Shown piece by piece: positions 12,896 to 24,312 of a DNA stretch of 64,000 nucleotides (position 1 is the first letter of the stretch; every line of letters starts with the position of its first letter). Made by a program: the position numbers and the translations under genes. The stretch covers positions 5,431,880 to 5,495,879 of the forward strand of contig CM041538.1 of assembly GCA_023238725.1 (NCBI GenBank), written 5' to 3'. This DNA is from Scortum barcoo. Lineage: Eukaryota > Chordata > Actinopteri > Centrarchiformes > Terapontidae. A model generated the notes under the pieces. It saw only the letters and a list, made by a program, of their open reading frames with translations, did not search any database and was not told where the DNA came from.

Positions 12896-14387
12896 ATCAA
12901 CCGGTAAATGAGGAATTGTGGAAATGGTTCTTCATCCTGAGTACGGTTAGTGACTCTCACTGGCTTCATCAACATAGATTTCAGTATTTAAGTATTTATA
13001 ACTTACGATATATTTTCCCAACAGTATTTTAATATATGGTACAAAATGACAACTATCATTAATGTCTTCAAACTGGAAAACATACATCTCTGCAGTCACA
13101 TTCAGACAGACGGCTGAATAGATGAATAAATGTCAGAGCGTTTGGAATTTCACTGCTCGACCCGTGAAGACGGGATGATGGCGCGTATACTCAGCGGGTG
13201 CAGGCTGAGGTTGCCTTTGCTGGCGCCGCACATTCTCCCTACCTCACCCCATTTGCTTCTGACAGATTGACACAAGGGTGTGTATGTGTGTCACGCTGTG
13301 CCAGGGGGCTGAGGCGGAGGTGTTGATCAGTGAACTGAAGCTCTGTGACTCATCTCTTGACTATGACTAGCTTCGCTGAACAGCTTACAGTGACTCTGCC
13401 CTAACATCCAGAGATAGATATCATCAGGGGTGAGTCCTCATCTAATCCCCACCACGGCTAGGTTAGCAGTGGTAATGGTTATTTGCATATACATGATATT
13501 CTAATTTGGGATGAATATTGTGCTATAATGTCCTATTTACATACTGCTCTTCAATGCAAGCTTCAGCTGAGGGAAAATTCTACTTGAATATTTTTAGATA
13601 TGTTAATCCTGAAACATAAACCCAGCACCATTACTTCAATCTTTCTCCCATAATCCAAACTGTTATTGCGATTGTCAGAGTTCAGTACCATCACAAATGT
13701 CCTACCTGAACTGTTACACTTAGCAAGTACCTGAAGAAACAAAAACACAAAGAGAAGGGGGATAAGCGTGATTTAAACTGATATGATATACCATGGAAAA
13801 ATGTGGATAATTTAGCGTTTTGCTTTGCTCATCAGCTGTGGCTGATGTATTCATTTGTTGTCCACAGTCCTGTTTACACTTAACATTTGATCGATGCATT
13901 TTACATCTAAAAATCGCACAGCCGCTTTTCAGTATCACAGCTCAGCCAACCAGGTGCCACACACACGCCGCTGAAGACCTCCACACTGAGTGACTAAAAC
14001 ATGTCATTTGAAACCGCCCTGCAGAACGACACACATGAGCAGTCAGAGCTGAGTGGTCAGAGCTCCCTGACGTCATTTGTCGGTGTCTTTGAGAACCATT
14101 AAAAATCTAAATTAGGTGATTAGGTAAAAAGGTTTAGAACCATTTTAACAGCATGGGTAACTTACTGTTTGGCTCAACCACAACAAAAAAACTTTTTTCC
14201 TATATCCTATAGAACATGTAGAGTACCACTCACATGTCAAATCGTGGCATTTCTGTGCAACTTCATCTTAAATAAACAACACATGGCATGCCTAAATAAA
14301 GCCAGCGCACACGCAACCTTATGTCCTGTGATTCCCTCCATCATTACTCAGTATGTGTGAATAATATTCTGAACAGCATGTAATAAT
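12896..14387. other. non-coding stretch, nothing recognised
   Basis: No exon, RNA gene or repeat family seen. The segment ends at the TTAA target site of the piggyBac-type element. Confidence 0.5.
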
Positions 14388-14391
14388 TTAA

Positions 14392-14407
14392 CCCTCATGT
14401 TGTGTTC
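14392..14407 (+). repeat. left terminal inverted repeat
   Basis: CCCTCATGTTGTGTTC, immediately after TTAA. It is identical over 16 bp to the reverse complement of the right end (16033-16048). Confidence 0.95.
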
Positions 14408-15299
14408 ATTTCATGTTAAATGATTTTGTGTTCCCGGTCAAAAATGACCGTTCCATTAAGACTCATAAAAGAAGACTCATAAAAACTATAATAATACATA
14501 TATTATCACTGTTTATTGTGTTAGATTTTTTTTATCAACTTAAATTCTTGTGAAGATTACAAGTTTCTATTTGTTATTCATGGCCTGTAAGCCTCATTGA
14601 TCTGAGCTTATACATCTTGAAATTTGAGTTCTAAAAAACATAATTTCTGGATTATTTTGACTTTAAGAAATAATCAGATGAAATATAGTTTACTTTTTAC
14701 TGTTTAGCACAGATTACTTTGGGTCAAAGTTACCAACGACATTTGTTTTGAAACCATTTAAAATTTTTAAACAGTCACATAAAGTAACTTCCTGTTTGTG
14801 TTCCTGGTCAAAAGTGACCGGGAAGATTTTATTTGTGTACAAAGGAAATTATCCCAACACTAAACTTAACAGTTTCACAATATTCCAAGATCAATATCTT
14901 AATACATTAAAGAACAACTGTTGTAATATGAGCACTATAAAATGGTTTAATACTTATAATCTGTTAGAGGGTAGCTGTTTGTAAGAGATGCTTTTTCCCG
15001 GGGTTTTCCCTCTCGCGTTGTTTTGCCTCCGTGTTTCACATTTTGAGCAGTGTGAGCCTCGGTGTACAAGAGAATGCCTTTTCCAAATTATAGATGAAGC
15101 TCATATGAGCAACAGCAAGTTGTCGAGTGGTCTTTTTCAAAGCCGAAGTTACCACAACAACTAACAACAACCATGACATTACAATGTTCATCAGTCTCAG
15201 TTTTTTTCTCATAACAGAAAAAAATGACAACTGATATAAAATCAGGCTTCTAAACTTGGTGTTGTGGGTTAACTCAAACTTACAATGGTGTATTTTCTC

Positions 15300-15552
15300 T
15301 CATGCACATGTTGGACAATATGTGCAGATTTTTGCATGCACCTTGCAAATATATGCATTGCATTTATGGCACATTACGCTTGTTTTCACATCAGTTATTT
15401 CTTGCTCTGGATTATATTCTGTCATCTTCAGCTTCTGACACTTCCTCCTCTAATCCATCTTCACTGCCAGTTTCCTGGCCTCTCTCCTCCTCACCAGTGT
15501 GGTGATCAAATATCTAATCAAGAGCCTCACTTACGGTATATCGGCCTGCCAT
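15300..15552 (-). pseudogene. piggyBac-type transposase remnant, N-terminus joined to C-terminal tail
   Basis: Reading leftwards from an ATG at 15552, the frame gives MAGRYTVSEALD, a TAG stop at codon 13, then about 33 residues rich in Glu, Asp and Ser, ending at TAA (15412-15414). An acidic N-terminal region is usual in piggyBac transposases. From about 15422 a different frame gives 40 codons ending in TGA (15300-15302). It contains the spacing C-x2-C-x4-C-x2-H-x3-C-x2-C-x2-C (CHKCNAYICKVHAKICTYC), which matches the Cys/His zinc-binding tail of this family. Roughly 500 residues, including the catalytic Asp region, are missing, and the join shifts the frame. It cannot encode an active enzyme. 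Family assignment rests on these two ends plus the TTAA/CCC termini. Confidence 0.8.
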
Positions 15553-15728
15553 GGTGCTGCCACATAATGAACCGTGAGCAAGGCCTCATAAAAGCTTTAT
15601 ATACCAAAGCTCACGAGAAAAGTTCAGTATTATTGAAACTACATTGCAGCCGTCTGTGAGAGCTGCCAACAACAGGTGTTGAAACTCTGCTGGGCAAAGG
15701 TTCGTGTAGTAGTTGAAAGGGAACCCAA

Positions 15729-15770
15729 AGTGTGTGTGTGTGTGTGCACATGCATGCATGTGTGTGTGCG
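15729..15770. repeat. (TG)n microsatellite within the piggyBac-type element
   Basis: (TG)8 at 15731-15746, then alternating CACATGCATGCATG and a second short TG run. It creates spurious His/Thr-rich frames on the minus strand. Confidence 0.9.
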
Positions 15771-16032
15771 TAAGTTTATCTGACAAATGAGGATGTGCCT
15801 GAGCTCACTTTTTACACTAATTGTCGTCTCTCCCCATTCATTTCTAATGACCGGCCATTTTGGACCGGGAACACCAAGACTGTACAAAAAGTTGAATAAA
15901 ACACACTAAAATGTATTTAAATCAATACAATTTATTTTGTGGAAGTCATGGAATCTTAGGTCAGTCTGATCAAATTAAGTACTTTTGAAGATTTTTCAGA
16001 GATAAAACTTTTAAATCGGTCAAATTTGACCA

Positions 16033-16048
16033 GAACACAACATGAGGG
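16033..16048 (-). repeat. right terminal inverted repeat
   Basis: GAACACAACATGAGGG followed by TTAA. It pairs perfectly with the left repeat and marks the 5' side of the transposase remnant. Confidence 0.95.
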
Positions 16049-16052
16049 TTAA

Positions 16053-19000
16053 CAGGGGGAAAGTGTCTTTAAAGCAGCGTGTTCAGCACAGAGCGGCTTA
16101 CCCACCGCCATCCGCCATGAACACTTAGTCTTTTATTTAGAAATGCAGCGAGTAAGTAATGTTCCATCATTTCTCATTAGGCAATGTAAATTAATGTAAA
16201 GCTCCATGTGTTCCCTTCCCATTGCAAGATAATGACATAAAACCTGACTGTTATAATGAAGGTATGATTTTTGAGCCACAATTATGCTATAGGTCCACGC
16301 TGTGCTAAGTAAGTACAAATTAATTCTTTACAACTCTATTAGTCAGTGTGAGACCAAGGTTCCCTGCCAGGCTCGCTGCATAGTTAAATCAGTTTTGACA
16401 CTCATCTTACAAACTTGGCTGTTGTGGGCCCTTCAGAGTGCAAAAAGCGTGGGTCCTTGAATGGGTTTGAGTTAATTAGAAGTTATTAAAGTTGTGTTTT
16501 TGTAAGCGCTCACATTTTGCAGAGCACCTTTATCAATGATTATAGCTCGTCGATTGATTTCATAGGTGAATTCTGTATGAAAGACATCAGTGGAAATCAC
16601 CCTAAAAATTAAATCTACGTAACTTTTTAACAGCTTCTCTGAATGTAGCTATTACCACGGATACAGTTTTATGACCATACTTCAAAAATTATTTCTCTAA
16701 TTCAGTAGCAAAAACACACTCTCTGCTTTATTATCACACAAAAACAGCTGACTATAAATTATAAAGAGCGTTACAGAGAGGAGCAGCAGAGGAGTTTCAG
16801 GAACTCGTCTGAGGCTGATAAAGCTGAGCCTTGGTATGGCTTCTGGTGTTACGGTGGGCTCTGGGATTTTATTTCTCCGTTTCTCTTGCTTAAATGCTCT
16901 CTCCTATCGTGTTTCCTGTGATCATCTGCTAAGTTAGATAATGAGGTTCAGTGTCCACACGCAGACCATCTCCACTGCCTTATCAGCTGGTGAGGCCTCA
17001 GAGCTGTGGCCCCTGCCCACCGCCACAGGAATACAAGACAAACTCAGCCACAGCGCTGTCAAGCTGACAACTTTGAAATTATTGCTATTATTTATCCATT
17101 TTATTATAATGATATTATTCTTTAAAATAAAAAAAACATGATGCAAACGTTTCAGGCCACCTTAGGTCTTCATGATTGTCTTTATCAACAGGGATGCACG
17201 ACTTCTTGTAGGTAAACCAAAAAATACATTTGATCTATATCACAAAATAAAATGCACTTTTTTATAGTTTATCATAGAAACAAAAATGGCAGCATAGATA
17301 ATATTTAAAACGCCCCTTCCAGAATATTTTATACCAAAGAAACTTTTTTTTAATATATTATTGTCAAGTTTGTGGGATGCAGATAACATGGTAATTGGAT
17401 TTCACCGCTTTTGGATCTAAAAGACAAAAAATATAACCATGCTTTTTCAATAACCTCAGACATACTGTACTGCCATGATACTGTAGTAAGAAAGAATCTG
17501 AGAAACATTGGCACCCGACTTTAAAAAAAAACATTGTCACTAATCCAGGGTTTTGCAGAGTATCGAGGTTCTTGTCTGAGGACTGGATTGCGCCTCCCAC
17601 ACAGAAACTTAACAAAGAAGCTGGTGAGAATATGCACATGGTTTGTGAGGTGGAAAAATGTGTGAGGCAAAGGGATTTCTCAGAGTAGAGAAGGTCTGGA
17701 GGTGACAGTGTGTGTGTGTGTGTACACGTGCTTTTTTTTTTTGGGTGGTCCCTTTTGTTGTGCCTGTAACACTACACTACTACTGCTTAAATTTCTTTTA
17801 AAACTTTTATGCATTGACTAGTGCAAATGTCAAATAGCATTCGAAGCATAAATTTTAAAGTAACGTCAAGACAACTGCTCTGGACAAAATGTACATCTGA
17901 GAATTCTCAAACCTGCAGCATCAGTGAGTAATTCTTCTTCTTTATGTTTCTTATTCCGTTATTACATTTGACTGCTGTCATGTTTGGCACATTGTGTTGA
18001 AAAAAATAAAAGAAACCAGCTGTCTGATGATGGCAGATTGAATTGAAACACTTTTATCAGTGTTTATTTCTAGCCACGACCATTTAGGGAATATCAGGTG
18101 TTTTGACCATCTTGCTTTTCTCTTGTGAGCAGATGCTCAGAATAGGAGGGGAAAAGAAACGTTCACAAGGCTTCCTTGTCGGACAGATTCAGGCGCCACA
18201 TCACTGCCCGTGACTCTCTTCATTTATAAATGCAGAATAAATAAATCATCCGGCCGCCTGCTAATGAATCTCTGCTAATCAAATTGTCTTTTTCTGACAC
18301 TCTTTCTGATTTCTCCCCTTGCTGTGTGAGCCTGACAGCCGAGCAGTATTGCCCTCCTCTCTTGTTGAACAATCGTTCACAGGCCTAAAGAAAAAGAAAA
18401 GAAACTGATATGCAAAATAAGGTAAATACTGGTATTTCTATGCCCAGTTATGGCCTACAGTTAGAGTGGAGGCTTGTGCGTGTGTGTCTGCATGTATCCA
18501 CGCTGCTCTATGAACATGAAGAAAAAGTGACTCCACATGCATGCATCTGTATTTGTGTGTGTGAGTTTAACTGGCGAACCTACAAAAAGTGTTGTATGCA
18601 TCATCAAGTGAATCCACCAGTGCAGAGAGGCATCACTGCGAAGGGCTGGTGCTCAGTTCAGGTGTCTCTTTAGTATGTGCGCAGCATAGAGAGCAGCTGT
18701 GTAACCAGATAGCGCAACTCTCTGTCACTGACATGACCTAATGTGATAGTTGCAGGGATTTCCTCTCACCCTCTGCCCTCACTCTCCTAAGAGGCAGATT
18801 GACTGTTTTGACAGGTGGTACTTTTTCAGAGGATTTTGTCTCACGGAGAGTTGGAGACTGACAATCGTGCCGAGTATTTGCACTCAGGTCTGTGCTGAAG
18901 CTGTCAGTCTCCCTCTGAAGAATAAGGACCACGCATGGCCACTCCAGCTGAGCGAAATGGGCTGCAAAGGCCGCTGACAGACAAGATCAAGCAGGAGCCG

Positions 19001-20760
19001 GCGCTTTGTACTCTCTGAGAATCTACATATTTACTTTATGTCCCCCAGATCCAACCTGCCGTGGCGCTAAAAGGACAATGTCACCCATGCAGACTAAGTG
19101 TAGCACTCAATTTCCTTCAAAGGAGGTCAAGAAAGATTCATTGAGGGACATCCATTAAAGTGACACCCTACATCGCTGGGACAATAGGACGATTTAGTAC
19201 TTTATCTCCATGTGAGCTGTGAGGACAGTGAACCATGGATAATAGCTGCCTCAGGGAGCCGCATTTAGCGCCAGACAGCAGGTCATAGGTGTTTGACGTA
19301 CAGTTTTTTAGACAAGGCTCTCACACAGTGTATCTGAATGGAGTGTGAAAGTTCCCCGGATCAAGTATTGTGCATGATTCACTGCTGATGGCCACCACGG
19401 TGGTGAGCACGCCACACACAGCAAGTGTTCAACCAAAGTCAGCAAGAGCCACTTGTGCTGCCATGACCGCGGTGATGAAGCACACATCACCAGGCATGCA
19501 AACAAATGACTTAAACTAATCTGTGCATTTGTCAGAAAATTGCTGTAAAAACCTCATTTCGGCCTCAGTTTTGAGTGTCAGTGTGTTCTAAAAAGGACTC
19601 AAGTGGGGATGATTTTTTACTCCACTTCACTGTGGTTACAGAGGCCCAGTATCACAAAGAATTACATCCATACTGAAGCCTTCTGCACCTCTTGATTCAT
19701 GTCAATATAGAAACATAATGTATTTTTGTAGTTTGGCCATCACTCCTATTAGTATAGTATAAGGTATAAGGTATATTAGTATAAGGATAAGACTGTACAC
19801 ATCAAGTACATTTCTGAGGCTTGTAATTGCAGCAACATGGTAAAACAAAGACATTTAGAAGGAGGAAGAAGAGTTCTTTGAAATACAAAACTACAGAAAA
19901 TCACTACTTAAATCATCTGTTGTGATCAGATAAACTGACCGACTGACTTCCTGGTTCAACTTTAACACAATGTGAGCACACATTACTCCTGTGCAATCAA
20001 GGATTACTGGCATTTCACTCTCTGCTATATGGCCAAATAAAGTGGCTTAGGTAATATAATTAAACTGGTCTCCTGTTTAATCATATTACATATCATATCA
20101 TATTATGCTCTTCTTTTTTTCTCCCTTCATATGGTGTCTTCCTTTTTTTTCTTGTTTATAACCTGCCTGACTACTTGTTTCTTGCACCATCTAGCAAGGT
20201 TGTTGTTGTGAGGACCAAATAACCAGAAATTTCCCTTAAAACTGTGGCGCTGGACTTTTACATGTAAATGAATGACAGTTACGTTCAAGCCCTTCCCAAA
20301 TGATTTCACACAATGCTTTTCAGTTTTTAAGTCTGGTGTGTGGCAACATTCCCATGCTGGCTCGGGTCGGTGACCGGTTTGCCAGAGCTAAAGGGTTGGG
20401 AACCCGCGAGTGTGTGCGTCTTAAACGGTGGATCTGCAGTGGCTTTCTGGTCCTGCAGGTCCATGATATTGGCTGAATGGGTGAAGGAACTGGAGGAACT
20501 CTGAGTTCAGAGCAAGGATTACAGAAAGCAATCGACGGCAAAGAAAACACAGATAACCAGTGGTGTAGCTTTTCCTCGTTGGCGAGTGCTGAGAGAGGAG
20601 AAGAGACTGAGTGCAGACAGGGATATTATGTTATCGCTCTCGGATAAGTCAGTATTTGTACAATATTCGGAGTAGGCTCTATGACTATGACATTTACTCT
20701 ACCTAAATAATAAATCATTGTCTTGTAACTGTGGAAACGTACCTTACCATATGTATTTTT
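16053..20760. other. non-coding stretch with small simple repeats
   Basis: No exon recognised. Contains (TG)7 at 17709-17723 followed by T11 at 17732-17742, and a local imperfect repeat of AGTATAAGGTATA at about 19737-19790. The block 18700-19300 is free of simple repeats and of balanced composition, so it may be a conserved element, but nothing in it identifies a function. Confidence 0.5.
17709..17742. repeat. (TG)n plus poly-T tract
   Basis: TG repeat, ACACGTGC, then eleven T. Confidence 0.85.
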
Positions 20761-20850
20761 GTAGCGTCATATGCACAGCTCATCAGTGTGGGTGTAATTC
20801 CTCTTACTGCCAGATGGGGAGACAAAAAATACGCACTCCACCTTTAAGGT
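20761..20850. repeat. short degenerate dispersed repeat
   Basis: The stretch with GGTGTAATTCCTCTTACTGC and AGATGGGGAGACAAAA resembles a short repeat I have seen in many teleost non-coding regions. There is only one copy in the window, so the call rests on recall and is weak. Confidence 0.35.
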
Positions 20851-23691
20851 CTGGTTACGGTTAGGGGGGTGAATGTGGTCAAGGTCAAAGGAAAAGAGGT
20901 GACCAACACTGGCTTCAGTGGTTTCACACATAGAGGAAGACAGTATGCATGCTGCAGCCTCTAGTGTTGATGCTTTTTACACCCTGTACTTCCTCCATGT
21001 GGTCATGTCATAACACTATAACAAAATCACAATGGTGCTTCTTTTGCAAAGCTTTTTGAGGACAGGATCTTATTTTCCTCAACAGGACATTGTTTATTTG
21101 ACCTATTACCTTTAGTTGACCTATGAGACCCTTTAATTTATAAGAAGCTGCCAGTGTGAAAAGTCTTTACTGAAATTGTATTACCTTTTATATCCCTTTA
21201 TTTTTATTACCATTGATTTAAATTGATTCTAGTTTAATGATATTTTCTACCACTGTATATTTAAATGATCCGCTCATGCGTTTCCAAACTTCAGGTTACG
21301 CACTTTGATTTACAAACAGACTTGACAACCTTGCCTTCATTTAAGTGATGGCATACTTAAGTGTCACTAAGGCTGAATGGTTTTTCATCTTTAATATGCA
21401 AATCTTTGCATCATGTTGCTTATAATCTACTCTACAGGGGATACCTGCCATATAGGTATGAAGTTGTGTTACTTATTGTTCACGGCTTACTGTATAATCA
21501 CAAAGTAATACAACACATGTACAAGGTCTCACCAAATGAAATGCAAATTTAAAGTCACACTCAGCTTGTTTCTCACCTGGAAAATAAATATAATGTTTAG
21601 ATATGAGGAGTCTGCAGACAGTGAGGTATTTCAGAACCCTCTCTATTCCCGTGCTAACCAAATCTCCCTTATATCTGCAGATGCAATTTCCTTTCTGATT
21701 TCTGAGGCTTACACTGTTCCCTGTCAGATGTGCAAACCTGATCCAACCCGCTTGCAAGCATTTATTCCATCGTTGGCCTGCTCATTTACCCATGTGAGCC
21801 ATACAGGCTTCACAGAGACATCTGTTTCCATCTAGTCCACCATATGCTGCTCTCTGTCATCTGAGGGGTGTGTTAGATATTGAAGAAGTGACTGTTTTGG
21901 GCAGCGGTGAGTGAAATGTCCTTCAATAGTCACTCTGACAGGCCGCTGGTCTCTCTGGGAGCCTAGTGCTTGGAGGGCAGGTGGAGCTACTATATCTCAA
22001 TAATGTTACAGTTACGGTAACCTCTGGAGTACGTGTTTCTCAGTGCTCATGACTGATGGAGTCCAAAATGGGGACAGTTTAAGTGATGGCAGGTAGTGCA
22101 ATGAAGAAGAGTCAAATGGTGGAGGCTGCTTTAACCTACGTATGATACTGAACACCAGTGATACTTTCCTGTCAACTTGCATGCAGCCCAACTTTAGCTG
22201 CTTTAAAAGTGAAAAAAGTCTGTTCTCCTGTCCTTCTGATTGATTCATTTCACTGCACTTTTATTCAGCTTGAGACAGCCTGTATTCTTACTGCACTGTA
22301 ACTATATTTCTGTACAGTTGTGGACACAAAACCACCACCAATACTAATAGCCTGTGGTTATAAAGCCTATTAAGCTCTCTTTCTGTGGAAAAAAAACAGC
22401 AAAACTGAGCGAGTGTGAAATTATATGGAGTTCATTAATGGACCTTGAAAAAGGAACAACATAAAAGATTTTCTGACACCACAACAGTGATTTATTTAAA
22501 ATGAAAAATACAATAAAATATAATGGAGTGACTGAAGTTAAAGTATAGACAAGCTTTGCACCACTACTAATTTGCTTTTATGCACTCACTTTGTTCTTAG
22601 TGTTTTTGTACTATTTTTCCTGTGTATCATTTTATCTAAAGTACATGTAAGTTTAAAAGCAGAATAAATAGGCTACAAAAATAATGTCAGAGTGCTTCCA
22701 TGAAAAAAATCTAGCAAAAAGGAAAGCACAGAGGAAATCCATTCGAAAATTTTACAAAAGAAAAGTAAGTGACACTTTTTGCAACAGATTTTCTTATCAT
22801 ACCACTCAGCCAATTCTAGTAATAAAAGAATGAAATGAAATGGAAATTCATGCCCAAAGGAAACAAGAGTTGAAGCGGAGACTAACATTTGTAATAACTT
22901 TAAGAATTTTCCACATGTTTTACTTCCACTGTTAATGGCAGATCTGTTAAGAGGTTTTCTTCAAATGGAAAAATTAGAGTTCAGTTAGTCACGGAGAGGT
23001 GAATCTTGGGGCAGCATGAGTGTTTTCCACTCTGAGAGGAGATTAAACTCCCTTCTGTCAATATTAAAGGCACATCTGAGGGTTCTGGGGTAATTGGCAC
23101 ATCAGTCTGCAGGATTTCATCATGGCAAGTCTAGAGGAAATAAGGTTATAGCCTCCCCATTGTCTTCTCTCAGCTGTGGATATCTTACTGCATCTTAGGC
23201 TGACATATCAAGTTTCAATCTGCTGAATACTCAGGTGTGTCGGGACTCTTGATCTGGGGGAGTAGAAACATCAAAAAAAGGTGAGTAAAAAAGGTTGTTA
23301 GGAATGTGTTGCTCATATAAACTGTACATGACCATTTTGAAACCAGTTGATACCTCAAATGAGTCCCACAAACTTACCCCCATTGCCACGGTTTGATCGC
23401 GTGTCTTTTTCCACAGAAATATATTAAAAAACAATTCTTATGAAATGTCCAACTGATTCATGTCGATGAGGTTTAAAGCAGCAGTCACATAGTGAGGATC
23501 TTCTGTCAGCCAAATGGACCCTCCCTCAATGAACGTGTCTCACTGTGCAATCTAGGACAAAAAAAAAAAAAGAGACCAAAATCTCATAATTTAAGAGGCC
23601 TAAACAGCCATTACACCACATCAGCAATCATGAAATGAAATTCTTAAATCTCAGGCTCCCCAAACAATGCTAAAAAAATTTAACAAGAACA
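20851..23691. other. non-coding stretch, nothing recognised
   Basis: No exon or named repeat seen. The frames at 21473-21757 (-) and 21536-21835 (+) overlap each other and neither has recognisable domain features. An A13 run lies at 23559-23571. Confidence 0.5.
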
Positions 23692-23822
23692 GAGACACCG
23701 AACAAAAGTAATAAAAAAAATGAAGACCATATACAATTAACATATAAACTAAGTAATATACAACTAAACAGAGATATACAATAGAATATATACAATAGAA
23801 AAATATATATACACAATAGAAG
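23692..23822. repeat. A+T-rich tract with TATACAATAGAA units
   Basis: Three imperfect copies of TATACAATAGAA at 23774-23822, within a longer A-rich stretch. Low complexity; no coding content. Confidence 0.7.
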
Positions 23823-23934
23823 TGATGGTGTAAGTAAGACTGCAATGTGATGTATGATGCTTGATCAGCCTGCTGTCGACCAAGTTACATTCATTTTAAT
23901 TCTGTAACTTTATATTTCACACAAAAAAGTAACC

Positions 23935-24312
23935 AGCATAACACCAGCATGCTGATATTTAGCATAAAGCATAAGTATTATGTTTACCATGTTCACCATC
24001 TCACTTTAACCCATTAGCATGCTAACATTTGAACTAAACACGGACCACAGCTGAGGCCTATGAGTATGTCTGCAGTTGTACTACTAGAAACTTTGACCTG
24101 ATAATGGCACAAAATGTAAATATCACACATTTCAACATCCTAATGGCACTAAAGGAAAAGTCAGGGGATGACAAAAATAGCACGCCGCATCCCCTGGGGA
24201 CTCTGAAGGTCTGTACAAAATGTCATGGCAATCCGTCAAATATTTGTAGAGATATTTTAGTCTGGACTAAGAGGTGGAGCGATCGAGCAGCTACGCCCCC
24301 AGCTAAGCTGTA
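23935..24312 (+). repeat. degenerate teleost dispersed repeat (unnamed family)
   Basis: Carries CATTAGCATGCTAACATTTG, GGAAAAGTCAGGGGATGAC, GTCATGGCAATCCGTCAAAT and TTTAGTCTGGAC in this order. I recognise the series from a family widespread in teleost non-coding DNA. No terminal repeats or target duplication are visible, so class and edges are uncertain. Confidence 0.5.

Larger units (their letters stand above)
14388..16052 (-). mobile_element. non-autonomous piggyBac-type transposon, 1.66 kb
   Basis: The element is bounded by TTAA on both sides (14388-14391 and 16049-16052), the target site duplicated by piggyBac transposons. Directly inside are perfect 16-bp inverted repeats: CCCTCATGTTGTGTTC at 14392-14407 and its reverse complement at 16033-16048. 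The CCC/GGG ends are typical of the superfamily. Four subterminal copies of a palindromic motif around GGTCAAAnnTGACC sit two per side, inverted. The minus strand carries a transposase remnant (15300-15552) that lacks the whole catalytic core. The element is therefore an internal-deletion derivative that could move only with transposase supplied in trans. A GT microsatellite has grown inside it (15729-15770). Confidence 0.9.

Noticed and set aside
15639..15887. His/Thr-rich minus-strand frames
   Set aside because: Translation of the TG microsatellite inside the piggyBac-type element.
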